Positions 45,639 to 53,814 of a stretch of DNA of 64,000 nt are shown here, in pieces (positions within the stretch are counted from its first letter, which is position 1; each line of letters begins with the position of its first letter). Below the pieces are notes generated by a model that saw nothing but the letters and a program-made list of their open reading frames with translations, was not told the DNA's origin and did no database searches. Source of the stretch: Nonomuraea jiangxiensis (lineage in GTDB: Bacteria > Actinomycetota > Actinomycetes > Streptosporangiales > Streptosporangiaceae). A program made the translations under genes and the position numbers. The stretch is from NCBI RefSeq assembly GCF_900099965.1, contig NZ_FNDJ01000012.1, forward strand, positions 303,975 through 367,974, in the 5' to 3' direction.

Positions 45639-47465
45639 TCAGACGCCCCGCAGGGCCAGCACCACGATCTCGTCCCAGACCTGGCCGCCCGAGAACGCGT
45701 GCCGGTCCGCCTCCACCGCCTTGACCACGGTGGACGGCGACTGGCCCGCGCACCGGCCGAGCACGTCGGCCAGCCTTTCCTCGCCGTAGGGCTCGCCAAT
45801 GTCGTTCCTGGAGGAGATCAGGCCCTCCGAGTAGAGCACCAGCGTCTCCCCCGGGTGCACCGTCAGCGTCTCCACGCCGGTCTCCGCATCGGGCGAGATG
45901 CCCAGCGGCACACCGCCGCCGGCGGCGTAGCGGACGACGCCATCGGGCTGCAGCAGCACCGCCGGATGGTGCCCGGCCGAGGAAAGTTTGATCTCCCGCC
46001 CGCGTACGAACCCGGCCACGGCCATCACGAACATGCCCGTGCCCTGCGCGACCAGGGCCTCGTTGACCTTGCGCATCACCGCGGCGGGGTCGGACTCCCA
46101 GGCGCTCAGCACCCGCAGCCCGCCGCGCACCATGGCGCTGACCGAGGCCGCCTCCTCGCCCTTGCCCGCCGCGCCGCCGAGCGCGAACCCCCAGCCGCCC
46201 GAGACCGGGAACACGTCGTAGAACTCGGCGCCCACCGACGAGCCCGGGTGGTAGACGGCCGCGGCCTCGTAGCCGGGCACGTCGGGCAGCTTGCGCGGCG
46301 CGACGCTGGCCGACAGCGCGTCCGCCGCCCGCGAACGGCGCTGGAAGGTCGTCTGGGCCCGTACCGCCAGGCCGACCTGCAGCCCGACCTCCTGCATCAC
46401 GGCCAGGTCGGCCAGCGCGAACGGCGGCCTTTCGTGCGTGCGCACCAGCGTCAGCACGCCGTCGCCGGACCCGATCGGCACGCACAACATCGAACCCGCG
46501 CCCATCGCGGTCAGCAGCGGCCCCTCGGCGCAGAACCCGAGCAGGGTCTCGTCGTCCACCATCTCGTAGACCACGCCGGAGCCGCGCTCCAGCACCTGCA
46601 GGACCACCTGGCTGGCCACCGGGTCGGAGGACTCCACCTGGCGCACGAGCTCGCCCATCGGCTGGTTCTTGGGCCCCACGACGACGGAGCGGTGCGGCAG
46701 CCCCGCCCGCACCATGTCGGCGATCACCCAGTCCGCCCACTCGGCCCCCAGCAGCCGGGTCGCCCGCGCCAGTGCGACGGGGCGCAGCAGCGTCTCCTCG
46801 TCCAGCAGCAGCGTGGCCATCCTGACCAGCAGGTCCTGCCGCTTGGCCGCCGTCAGCAACAGCGCGCTGTCGGACGCCTCGGGCCGCCGCGCGCCCGGCT
46901 CGGGCAGCTGCACCTCGGTCGGCAGCACCACCGCCGCCACCATCTGCTGCGGCTCGCCCGGCATGGTCAGCCTGGTCAGCGCCACCTGCGCCGTGTGCGT
47001 GCGCCCCTGGTGCGCCAGCCGCGTCTCGAACGCCGCCGGCTGCCCGGTCTGCAGCACCGACGTCAGGTGGGAGCGGAAGGCCGCCCGTCGCGACACGTCC
47101 ACCAGCAGCGGGAACGACCGGCCGACCAGGTAGCCGTCGGGGCTGCCGAGCATGCGTGAGGTCTCGGGATTGATCCGCCTGACCACGCCGCCGCCGTCGA
47201 GCACCACGACCGGCACGGGGAAGGCCCGGAACACCTGGCGCAGCAGCTTCAGCTCCCGCTGCGTGCCGTCTTTCTTGCTTCCTGGCCGCTTGGGAGCCTT
47301 GCGCAGCGCCTCTCCGGCCGCGGCGAGCAGTTCGGCGGCGGTGTCGAGCTCGGCCAGGGCGGCGTCGAGCGTGGGCGCGAGGTCGGCGGGGTAGGCCATC
47401 CTCGCCTCACGCAACGAGGAGACGCGCCCCGCCAGCGCGTCCAGCGCGTGTTCGAGGTCGGGCAT
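45639..47465 (-). CDS. SpoIIE-like PP2C phosphatase with PAS and GAF domains, altered metal site
   Basis: 608 aa. Order: N-terminal helical region, PAS-like domain (about 75-190, VVLDGGGVVRRINPETSRML), GAF-like domain (about 205-370, MLCVPIGSGDGVLTLVRTHE), then a SpoIIE/RsbU-type phosphatase domain (about 400-608). Conserved acids are changed: GGDFYD reads GAEFYD, GDxxGKG reads GGAAGKG, TDGL reads SEGL and DDI reads DEI. Overall fold motifs (AASVSAMVRGGLR, LSSAGHHPAVLL, VPLGISPD) are kept. In partner-switching systems this class dephosphorylates STAS proteins. With four substitutions, three of them Asp to Glu, it may be inactive or use a different metal. Start ATG 47465 has GAGGGTG upstream. 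Confidence 0.88.
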   Translation of the reverse strand: MPDLEHALDALAGRVSSLREARMAYPADLAPTLDAALAELDTAAELLAAAGEALRKAPKRPGSKKDGTQRELKLLRQVFRAFPVPVVVLDGGGVVRRINPETSRMLGSPDGYLVGRSFPLLVDVSRRAAFRSHLTSVLQTGQPAAFETRLAHQGRTHTAQVALTRLTMPGEPQQMVAAVVLPTEVQLPEPGARRPEASDSALLLTAAKRQDLLVRMATLLLDEETLLRPVALARATRLLGAEWADWVIADMVRAGLPHRSVVVGPKNQPMGELVRQVESSDPVASQVVLQVLERGSGVVYEMVDDETLLGFCAEGPLLTAMGAGSMLCVPIGSGDGVLTLVRTHERPPFALADLAVMQEVGLQVGLAVRAQTTFQRRSRAADALSASVAPRKLPDVPGYEAAAVYHPGSSVGAEFYDVFPVSGGWGFALGGAAGKGEEAASVSAMVRGGLRVLSAWESDPAAVMRKVNEALVAQGTGMFVMAVAGFVRGREIKLSSAGHHPAVLLQPDGVVRYAAGGGVPLGISPDAETGVETLTVHPGETLVLYSEGLISSRNDIGEPYGEERLADVLGRCAGQSPSTVVKAVEADRHAFSGGQVWDEIVVLALRGV

Positions 47466-47529
47466 GGTCACCCTCTGACGCTACGCCACCCGGGATAAGG
47501 GGGGCCATATCGGGTAGAGGCTAATCGCT

Positions 47530-48246
47530 ATGGAATCGACCGCGATGATCACCCCCGGTCTCGCCCGGGACCTGGCCGCACTCGGCCGGCTGGGCGAGGA
47601 CAACTCGACGGAGAGCGTACTGCGCGGGCTCACCACGGCGCTGGCGGCCGGGGTGCCCGGGTGCTCGGGAGCCTCCGCGGAGCACTGGCGCGACCAGCGG
47701 GTCCTGGTCTCGGGCTCGCACAGCGAGCTCATCATGCTCGTCGAGGGCGAGCGGGAGCTGGGTGAGGGCCCGGCCACCGAGGCCAGGCAGAGCGGCGCCC
47801 GCGCCACCGTGGCCGACGTGCTCAGCGACACCCGCTGGCCCCGCTACGACGCCATGGCCAGCCGCTGGGGCGTGCGCTCCGTGCTCGTCGTCCCCATCGA
47901 CGTGACCCCCGCCGTGCTGGTCGTGGGCCTGTACTCGGTACGCCCGAGGGCCTTCTCCCCCCTGGGCGCCCATTCGCTGGCCGACATGCTGACCGAGCAG
48001 GTCGGCGTGGCCATGGCCAACATGTGGGACTTCGAGGAGGTGCGCACCGACGCCGCCCAGCTCCAGGAGGCCCTGGCCGGGCGGTCGCTGATCGACCAGG
48101 CCAAGGGCATCATCATGCAGACCAGCGGAGTCACGTCCGACGAGGCGTTCGAGGAGCTGCGCAGGATCTCCCAGCACCACCAGGTCAAGGTGGCCGACCT
48201 GGCCCGGCTGCTGGTCGACGAGCACCAGCGCAAGTCGAAACGCTGA
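47530..48246 (+). CDS. GAF and ANTAR domain protein (RNA antiterminator)
   Basis: 238 aa. The GAF-like domain (about 25-165) includes WGVRSVLVVPIDVTPAVLVV; the C-terminal ANTAR domain reads SLIDQAKGIIMQTSGVTSDE and ELRRISQHHQVKVADLARLL. ANTAR domains bind paired hexaloop RNA hairpins and block terminators. It is divergent from the phosphatase gene and belongs to the surrounding stress-signalling cluster by position; a direct link is not shown. Confidence 0.92.
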   Translation: MESTAMITPGLARDLAALGRLGEDNSTESVLRGLTTALAAGVPGCSGASAEHWRDQRVLVSGSHSELIMLVEGERELGEGPATEARQSGARATVADVLSDTRWPRYDAMASRWGVRSVLVVPIDVTPAVLVVGLYSVRPRAFSPLGAHSLADMLTEQVGVAMANMWDFEEVRTDAAQLQEALAGRSLIDQAKGIIMQTSGVTSDEAFEELRRISQHHQVKVADLARLLVDEHQRKSKR

Positions 48247-48349
48247 GACCGGGGCGGCCTGTGCCGAGCACCGAGGCCGGTCCGCCCGGCCAGTCGAGCA
48301 CTGAGGCCGGGCCGCCCGGCCAACCGATTGCCGCGGCCGCGCCGCCTCG

Positions 48350-48712
48350 TCAGCCGATGGCGGCCAGGGCGTCGTCGAGGGTGTCGTAGAGCGGCAGACG
48401 CTGGGCCAGCCCCGTGATCCACATGACCTTGGACTTGGAGTATTCGACGCCGACCAGCGCGAACCTGGACCCCGAGGCCAGGCTCGTCTGCCAGTGGTGC
48501 ACGATCAGCCCGAGCGCGCGCGAATCCATGAACGTCACCCCGGCCAGGTCAAGGATGAGGTTTGAGCCCGCCATGGACAGGTAATCGGCGAACTGCTCGC
48601 GCGTCGTGGCGTCGAGCACACCGTCGACGGTGATCACGGTGATCTCGTCCACGGTCGACGACGTCAGGCTGAGGGCCGCCATGTGCCCCTCGCCGTTTTC
48701 CGGCATTGTCAC
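48350..48712 (-). CDS. STAS domain anti-sigma factor antagonist
   Basis: 120 aa from GTG 48712. STAS fold: ITVITVDGVLDATTREQFAD, NLILDLAGVTFMDSRALGLI with the phosphorylatable Ser in MDSRALG, and KVMWITGLAQRLPLYDTLDD. It should release a sigma factor by binding the RsbW-like kinase, and be switched off by Ser phosphorylation. The phosphatase, kinase and sigma genes all lie within 4 kb. A TAGGGT -10-like box six bases upstream of the GTG suggests a leaderless message; ATG 48706 and ATG 48682 are alternatives. Confidence 0.9.
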   Translation of the reverse strand: MTMPENGEGHMAALSLTSSTVDEITVITVDGVLDATTREQFADYLSMAGSNLILDLAGVTFMDSRALGLIVHHWQTSLASGSRFALVGVEYSKSKVMWITGLAQRLPLYDTLDDALAAIG

Positions 48713-48718
48713 GAAGCA

Positions 48719-48724
48719 ACCCTA
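48719..48724 (-). promoter_or_regulatory. -10-like box for the STAS gene
   Basis: TAGGGT on the minus strand ends six bases before GTG 48712. The divergent sigma-factor gene begins 158 bases away, so both promoters share this gap. Confidence 0.3.
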
Positions 48725-48881
48725 CTGTCACCGCACCAGAGAGGAATACTTCGCGCCACACGGGGGAGACTGGATCCGAAGTCCAGCAGAGGGCTTTCGT
48801 CTCGAGAGTAGAGCGAGGCGTGCCTCTGCCTGGGCTTTTTCTGCTGGGGGAGGGCGCCTGCGGTCCATATGAGGAGCAGCG

Positions 48882-49652
48882 ATGGCTGTGCAGGAATACA
48901 TCCTCGAGGAGATGACAGCAGAAGACCTCCTGGCCGAGATGGTCAGGGAGGACACGCCCGGCAGCCACAGGGAGCGGCTGCGTGAGCGCATCGTCGAGAT
49001 GCACCGGCCGCTGGCCATGGAGATCGCCAGGCGCTACCGCTATCGTGGCGAACCTTTGGAGGATCTCCTCCAGGCCGCGTATGTTGGCCTGATGAAGGCG
49101 GTCAACGGCTTCGACCCGAGCCTCGGTCACGCGTTCAGGGGCTACGCGGTCGTGACCATGACCGGCGAGGTCAAACGGCACTTCCGCGACCGCACCTGGG
49201 CCATCCGGGTGCCCCGGCTCTACCAGGAGCGCCGCTCGGAGCTCAACAGGCTCGTGGCGGATCTCAGCCAGGATCTGGGCAGGTCACCGACGGTGGCGGA
49301 GCTGGCCGCCAAGATGAACATCACCGAGGAGGACGTCCTGCTGACACTCGACGCCTCCGCCGCGTACAGCACCCTGTCGCTCGACGCGCCGCTCGGCACC
49401 GACGACGACGCCGCCTCGCTCGGCGACGTCATCCCGGAGGACGACGACACGCTGAGCAACATGGTCGACAGGGAAGCCGTCAAGCCCCTCATCGACGCGC
49501 TCCCCTCCCGTGAGAAGCACATCCTGTTGCTGCGGTTCTTCGGCAACATGACGCAGGCCGAGATCGCCGCGGAGTTCGGGATCTCGCAGATGCACGTCTC
49601 ACGTATCCTCCGTAAGGTTCTCGACCAGCTACGCACCGAGCTGGTCGGCTGA
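48882..49652 (+). CDS. RNA polymerase sigma factor, SigB/SigF/SigG family
   Basis: 256 aa group 3 sigma factor. Region 2 is in HRPLAMEIARRYRYRGEPLE, with DLLQAAYVGLMKAVNGFDPS; region 3 in RVPRLYQERRSELNRLVADL; region 4 in LPSREKHILLLRFFGNMTQA with the helix-turn-helix EIAAEFGISQMHVSRILRKV. The family directs stress or developmental genes from GTTT/GGGTAT promoters. The anti-sigma factor gene follows after 15 bases, so the pair is co-transcribed. GAGGAGCAGCG provides the ribosome site. Confidence 0.95.
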   Translation: MAVQEYILEEMTAEDLLAEMVREDTPGSHRERLRERIVEMHRPLAMEIARRYRYRGEPLEDLLQAAYVGLMKAVNGFDPSLGHAFRGYAVVTMTGEVKRHFRDRTWAIRVPRLYQERRSELNRLVADLSQDLGRSPTVAELAAKMNITEEDVLLTLDASAAYSTLSLDAPLGTDDDAASLGDVIPEDDDTLSNMVDREAVKPLIDALPSREKHILLLRFFGNMTQAEIAAEFGISQMHVSRILRKVLDQLRTELVG

Positions 49653-49667
49653 GAAGGTGGTCGTCGG

Positions 49668-50081
49668 GTGAACGAGGACGTAGAGCCTCAGTCGGGCTAC
49701 ACGAGCCCGCCACCCGGCGTGCCCGTGAAACAGCTCAGCTTCCGGCTGCCGGGCCTGCCATTGGTCCGGCAGTTCGCCGAGGACGAGGCCCGCGCCGCCG
49801 GCATTCCCGAGGAGTCCATCGGCGACTTCGTCATCGCCGTCAACGAAGTGGCCACCAACGCCGTCACCCATGGCGCGGACGACGCCAGCATCCGTGCCTG
49901 GACGATAGACGGCGACCTGGTCGTCGAGATCCACGACCACGGCACGTGGAAGCCGGGCCCGATGCCGGGCGCCGTGGGTGGCATGGGCCTGTGGGTGGCC
50001 CGCCTGCTCTCCTCCGACCTGACCTTGCGCGTCGGCAGGGGCGGCAGCACTGTGATCATGCGTTTCCCCGGCAAGGGGTGA
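49668..50081 (+). CDS. RsbW-like anti-sigma factor / serine kinase
   Basis: 137 aa GHKL ATPase. N-box DFVIAVNEVATNAVTHGADD, G1 box VEIHDHGTWKP, G2 box GAVGGMGLWVARLLSSDLTL. It is expected to bind the upstream-encoded sigma factor and phosphorylate the STAS antagonist. GTG 49668 has GAGAAGGTGG upstream. A perfect terminator palindrome follows 22 bases after the stop. Confidence 0.93.
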   Translation: MNEDVEPQSGYTSPPPGVPVKQLSFRLPGLPLVRQFAEDEARAAGIPEESIGDFVIAVNEVATNAVTHGADDASIRAWTIDGDLVVEIHDHGTWKPGPMPGAVGGMGLWVARLLSSDLTLRVGRGGSTVIMRFPGKG

Positions 50082-50103
50082 CTTCCGGGGTTCCGGTGGC
50101 TCA

Positions 50104-50139
50104 ACCGACCGGAGGCCGCGATCGCGGCCTCCGGTCGGT
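50104..50139. terminator. Perfect 36-nt palindrome terminator
   Basis: ACCGACCGGAGGCCGCGAT and its exact complement form an 18-bp self-complementary arm between the anti-sigma gene and the convergent small membrane-protein gene. It is probably a bidirectional terminator. Confidence 0.85.
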
Positions 50140-50162
50140 CGTGTGCGCGTCATCGTTCACCT

Positions 50163-50357
50163 TCAACGACGGGTACGGCCGCGCCAGTTGCTGGTCCCGC
50201 TACGGATGGAGGCCGTGCCGATGCCGGCCTGATGCAGCGCCAGCAGGGTCAGCCCCAGCAGGGCGAACGTCATCCCGGAGAACCCGCCGATGCGGACGCC
50301 CACGAGGTCGAGCAGGAATCCCAGCCCGAAGACGATCGCCGCGACTATTGCGAGCAT
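50163..50357 (-). CDS. Small membrane protein of unknown function
   Basis: 64 aa with two membrane helices (MLAIVAAIVFGLGFLLDLVG and GFSGMTFALLGLTLLALHQA) and a basic tail (SNWRGRTRR). It resembles the many short hydrophobic proteins found near SigB-type regulons in actinobacteria, with no family assigned. It lies 6 bases after the stop of the next gene on the same strand, so is co-transcribed with it. Confidence 0.7.
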   Translation of the reverse strand: MLAIVAAIVFGLGFLLDLVGVRIGGFSGMTFALLGLTLLALHQAGIGTASIRSGTSNWRGRTRR

Positions 50358-50363
50358 GTCATG

Positions 50364-51176
50364 TCACCTCATTCCCAGACTTGAGAAGCCCTGCCCCGGC
50401 ACGCCCTGACTTGAAAGGTTCGGGTCGGGGAGGCCGGTGCCCTGGTTGGAGAGGGTCAGCAGGCGCTCCAGGACGTTCCTGTAGTCGCGCAGCGCCAGGC
50501 GCAGCTGTTCGGTGTCGGAGGCCTCGGCGTCCTTCCAGCGGCCGCGCAGGGTGCTCGTACGGCTGTTCAGGCTGCTGGTGAGGGACTCGACGACCTCGCC
50601 CACCAGGCCGTCGGCGCGCTGGACCGCCTCGCCGGGGTCGTCCACGAACGACGCCTGCAGGTCGCGCCAGCGGGCCTGCACCTCGGCGGGGTCCTGGTCG
50701 AACAGCCCCGCCTCCTCGGGGAGGGCGTGCGCGGGGGCGGCGCCGGGGACGGAGGTCGCGCCGGGGAGATAGGCGGGCTCGCGGCCCGCCGAGGTTCCAG
50801 GGGTGTCGGGTTCCGGTTCGGCCGGCCTGTCGCCGCCGGTCCGGGCGTAGGGGTCCTGGTAGGTGGTGTCGCCGGACTCGGGGGGACTCACGGCGCCGGG
50901 GACGGCGGCCGCGTACTCGTCGTCGGCCCGGGGCGACCTCAGCCCGTCCCGATCACGGACGTCCTCGCCACGGCCGTGGAATGACCCCGGCTCGCCCTCG
51001 CCACGGGCACGTTCATCGCTTTCCGTGAGGGATTCGTCACGGATGTAACCGTCTCCCCTTCCGTCCCGCTCGCCCTTCGTCGTCTCGTCCTCGACGTTGG
51101 CATCGGTCTTGGCGGCGGGATCGACCTTCGTATGGTCGCCGCGTTGCGACGGCACTTTCAGCTCATCGCTGCTCAT
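50364..51176 (-). CDS. Hydrophilic protein with C-terminal domain shared with the next gene
   Basis: 270 aa. The N-terminal 150 residues are charged, Gly/Pro/Asp-rich and probably disordered. The last 110 contain a helical domain (VQARWRDLQASFVDDPGEAV, then ADGLVGEVVESL and ALRDYRNVLERLLTLSNQGT). This W-x2-LQ-x2-FVD-x-P-x2-AV-x2-AD-x-LV pattern recurs in the protein at 51184-51729. I do not recognise the family. ATG 51176 has GTGAGGC upstream and is preferred to 51206. It lies 7 bases after the upstream gene's stop. Confidence 0.72.
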   Translation of the reverse strand: MSSDELKVPSQRGDHTKVDPAAKTDANVEDETTKGERDGRGDGYIRDESLTESDERARGEGEPGSFHGRGEDVRDRDGLRSPRADDEYAAAVPGAVSPPESGDTTYQDPYARTGGDRPAEPEPDTPGTSAGREPAYLPGATSVPGAAPAHALPEEAGLFDQDPAEVQARWRDLQASFVDDPGEAVQRADGLVGEVVESLTSSLNSRTSTLRGRWKDAEASDTEQLRLALRDYRNVLERLLTLSNQGTGLPDPNLSSQGVPGQGFSSLGMR

Positions 51177-51183
51177 ATGTGCC

Positions 51184-51729
51184 TCACCGTCCTCGTGTGG
51201 TCTCATGCAACAGCTCCTCGAAGAGCGCGCGGTAGTGCACCATGGCCTGCCGGAGCTCCTCCGTGGAGGACTCGTCCCTGGCCGCCCGCCCGCTGATCTC
51301 GTGAGCCGTCCTGTAGTGATCGAGAGTCTCCGCGTGCCCCACCGACAGGTCGGACAGCCGCTGCTCGAAGTTCTCCGTCGGGTAGCCCCGCTCCGCCATG
51401 ACCGCCGTGACCAGCTGGTCGGCCTCGGTCACCGCGAAGGCGGGCGCGTCGACGAAGCGCTCCTGCACCTCGGTCCAGCGCTGCGCGTAGGTGTCCCGGG
51501 ACTCAGCCGTCAGGGGCCGGATGTCGAGCTCGGCATGCCGTTGCTCGCGTTCGAGCAGCTCCTGCTCCGCCTCCCGCCGGTTGTCCCGCTCGGCGACTAT
51601 GCGTTCGTACTCCGGGCCGAAACGTTCGCGGAGATGGTTGCGGCGCTGCTGTCTCAGCCCGATATAGCCGATCACGGCGACCGCCACCACGACGACCACG
51701 ACGACGGCCACCCAGAAAGAGGTGGTCAT
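51184..51729 (-). CDS. Membrane-anchored protein with W/FVD domain
   Basis: 181 aa. One N-terminal membrane helix (WVAVVVVVVVAVAVIGYIGL), a charged coiled-coil-like stretch (about 30-70, ERIVAERDNRREAEQELLER), then a helical domain with RWTEVQERFVDAPAFAVTEA and HYRALFEELLHETTRGR, related to the C-terminal domain of the previous entry. No known family is recognised. ATG 51729 follows GGAGGC. Co-transcription with 50364-51176 and 50163-50357 is likely. Function unknown; an envelope-stress role near the sigma cluster is only a guess. Confidence 0.78.
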   Translation of the reverse strand: MTTSFWVAVVVVVVVAVAVIGYIGLRQQRRNHLRERFGPEYERIVAERDNRREAEQELLEREQRHAELDIRPLTAESRDTYAQRWTEVQERFVDAPAFAVTEADQLVTAVMAERGYPTENFEQRLSDLSVGHAETLDHYRTAHEISGRAARDESSTEELRQAMVHYRALFEELLHETTRGR

Positions 51730-51796
51730 GATGTTCGCCTCCGGTCTCTTGTTGAGACCAGCGACTGCCCTCGAACAACGCGCCGAAACTAGCGTT

Positions 51797-52222
51797 TCAG
51801 CGGGCTTCCAGGCCCTTCCTGGCCGCCTCCAGCACGGATGCGACATGCGAGCCCGTTGATGCCGCCGGGACCTCGGTGAATCCCTCGCCGGCGTCGTACC
51901 GTACGTCGAGCCCCGCGTCCACGAGCCGCTGCGCCCACCGCAGCGCCGTGTTCAGCCGCTCGGGCGCGGGCGGCTTGCCCTGCGCGGCGGCCGACAGGTT
52001 CCGCAGGTTCGTCGCGGGCCCGGACTGGCTGTGGGCGCGGGCGAGCTTCCACGGCACGGCCCCGCTGTGGTCGAGCATCGGCCTGGCCAGCCCGGCGGCC
52101 CGCTTGGCCTGCAACACCCCGGACTCGCTGACACCGAAGTGCGCAGCCAGCTCCTGCACGCTCATCCCCTCAGCGACCAACCTGGCCAGCTCCCGCCGAT
52201 CAATGCTCGGCTTCCGCCCCAC
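51797..52222 (-). CDS. Helix-turn-helix DNA-binding protein
   Basis: 141 aa. N-terminal HTH: RRELARLVAEGMSVQELAAH followed by FGVSESGVLQAKRAAGL, like Hin/SpoIIID-type short helix-turn-helix domains. The rest (QGKPPAPERLNTALRWAQRL) is unassigned. The gene lies between the stress cluster and the tRNA-Pro gene, and its promoter region faces the tRNA. Confidence 0.68.
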   Translation of the reverse strand: MGRKPSIDRRELARLVAEGMSVQELAAHFGVSESGVLQAKRAAGLARPMLDHSGAVPWKLARAHSQSGPATNLRNLSAAAQGKPPAPERLNTALRWAQRLVDAGLDVRYDAGEGFTEVPAASTGSHVASVLEAARKGLEAR

Positions 52223-52274
52223 CGGCCACCTCCACTCCCGGTTTCACGTGTGCGCGCGTACCTCCGATGTGCGC

Positions 52275-52280
52275 TAAGGT
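52275..52280 (+). promoter_or_regulatory. -10 box of the tRNA-Pro gene
   Basis: TAAGGT ends 37 bases before the tRNA 5' end; a CCGCCCC/GGGGGCGG hairpin lies in the leader. No clear -35 is seen. Confidence 0.4.
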
Positions 52281-52317
52281 TATGACGTCCCGCCCCGCAG
52301 GGGGCGGCCGACACAAC

Positions 52318-52394
<77 letters not shown>

Positions 52395-52412
52395 CGCTTC
52401 GGCTGGTCGAGC

Positions 52413-52440
52413 AGGGTGTCACTCAACAGAGTGACACCCT
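52413..52440. terminator. Hairpin between attL and int (terminator or integrase site)
   Basis: AGGGTGTCACTC-AACA-GAGTGACACCCT is a perfect 12-bp stem followed by TTTCG on the plus strand. It can terminate the tRNA transcript. Its arms also carry GAGTGAC, the heptamer of the repeats at 52453 and 58671. Confidence 0.75.
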
Positions 52441-52452
52441 TTCGCATCTGGT

Positions 52453-52471
52453 GAGTGACTAACTGAGTGAC
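52453..52471 (+). repeat. Left arm-type repeat GAGTGAC-TAACT-GAGTGAC
   Basis: A 19-bp sequence present again, identically and in the same orientation, at 58671-58689. Each copy is an internal direct repeat of GAGTGAC with a 5-base spacer, as expected for arm-type sites of a tyrosine integrase. Confidence 0.75.
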
Positions 52472-52473
52472 TA

Positions 52474-53617
52474 TCAGGTGAAGAGCTGGTCCATCGCTGC
52501 AGCTCCACCTAGGAGTACGGGGCGTATCTGCTTCCGGTAGACGGCTTCGGTAACGGCGGTGCCACTGTGACCGACGAGACGAGCGATGTCCTCCAGGGGG
52601 GACGCCGGAGTCGGAGAGCAGCAAGACGAAGCTGTGCCGCATCTCTCGGGGCGTCCAGTAGTAGGCGGGCATCCCAGCGTCCTTGACGATCTTCCGGAAC
52701 GCCCTCCGTACGTTGTGAGCGTCGAGCGGCATACCCACGAGGGACGCGAAGATCAAGCCGCGCTCCTTCCACCTCTCCCCCGCCTCCTTCCTCTCCGTCC
52801 GCTGCTGCTCCTTGTGCACCGTGAGTGCCTCTACGCACCGCTTGGGCAGCGCCAGAGACCTCCGTGAGCGCTTGGTCTTGGCGTCGCCTCCTTCGCGTAC
52901 CGAGCGCCACACGGCGATCCACGGCGGTATGTCCTTGTCCGGATCGCCAACGAGATCAACCTCCTTCCAGGTGAGCGCCCGCAACTCCTCGGTACGAGCA
53001 CCGATCAGCAGCGAGAGGACCACGTAGGCGTACAGGCGCGAGCCTTCCGCCGCGTTGAGCAGGGCCGTCGCCTGGTCGAGGGTGAGGGACTTGGACGGGC
53101 GGCCCTCCTTGCCCTCTGGGATCTCGCAGAGGCCCACGACGTTGCGCTTGACCTTGTCGCGGGCCTGGGCAAACTTCACCGCGCGGTTCAAGCACGAGTG
53201 GAGCAGTCGCACCGAGCGCGCGGCGAGGACCTTGGCCTTGCCGACGAGCCACCGGTCCACGTCCTCAGCGCTGAGTTCACGCAGCTTGCGGGCGCCCAAG
53301 TCGGGAATGATGTGCTTGTCGCACAAGATCCGGTAGTTCGTGACCGTGTTCGCGTTCCGGCCATGCAAGCCATAGGCAAGCCAGCTCGTCACGGCGTCCG
53401 CGACGGTGTAGTTCGCGGGGCCACTGGCAAGCCCGTCCTCATGGTCGCGAATGATCTCTTTGAGCTTGGCCTTGGCTTCGGTCTTGGTCTTGCCGCTGGC
53501 CTTCTTGACAATGCGCTTGCCGGCCGGGGTGTAGCCGACCGTCACCGAGGCGATCCAGCGTTGCCGGTTCTCGTCCCAGTGCAGACCGCCGTCTCCTCGG
53601 CTGCGTCGTTCGGTCAT
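52474..53617 (-). pseudogene. int: Tyrosine integrase, frameshifted before the catalytic His/Tyr
   Basis: The N-terminal SAM-like and catalytic domains are clear: RRSRGDGGLHWDENRQRWIA, catalytic Arg in LLIGARTEELRALTWKEVDL, and YYWTPREMRHSFVLLLSDSG. At a run of six G (52596-52601, plus strand) the frame shifts. Removing one base restores LEDIARLVGHSGTAVTEAVY and RKQIRPVLLGG, with the GH motif and the nucleophile Tyr, ending TGA at 52474. As written, the frame instead runs on to 52373, inside the tRNA, without these residues. It is either a real inactivating slip in a homopolymer or a sequencing error. The start ATG overlaps the xis stop as ATGA. Confidence 0.88.
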
Positions 53618-53814
53618 GAAGCCTCCTGTTCGAGTAGGGAGATGTAGTCCTCTATGGCTGAGGCGGGGATGAGCCTGGTCCGACCTTGAGTGACGGAGCG
53701 AAGCCGTCCGGAGCGAATGAGTTCGTAGATCACGCTGCGGCTGAGGCTGAGTAGATGCATGGCGTCGCAGACGCGGTAGAGCCGCCGATCGTGGGCGGGT
53801 AGGGGTGGGGTCAT
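53614..53814 (-). CDS. xis: Excisionase (helix-turn-helix, MerR-like)
   Basis: 66 aa. YRVCDAMHLLSLSRSVIYEL followed by IRSGRLRSVTQGRTRLIPAS is the winged HTH of the SLP1/pSAM2 Xis class, which directs integrase toward excision. It overlaps rep and int by 4 bases each (ATGA), so the three are one translationally coupled operon. Confidence 0.9.
   Translation of the reverse strand: MTPPLPAHDRRLYRVCDAMHLLSLSRSVIYELIRSGRLRSVTQGRTRLIPASAIEDYISLLEQEAS

Noticed and set aside
47475..47529. SigB-type promoter (GGGTAG at about 47513) for the GAF-ANTAR gene
   Set aside because: No GTTT-like -35 at suitable distance and the -10 match is incomplete.
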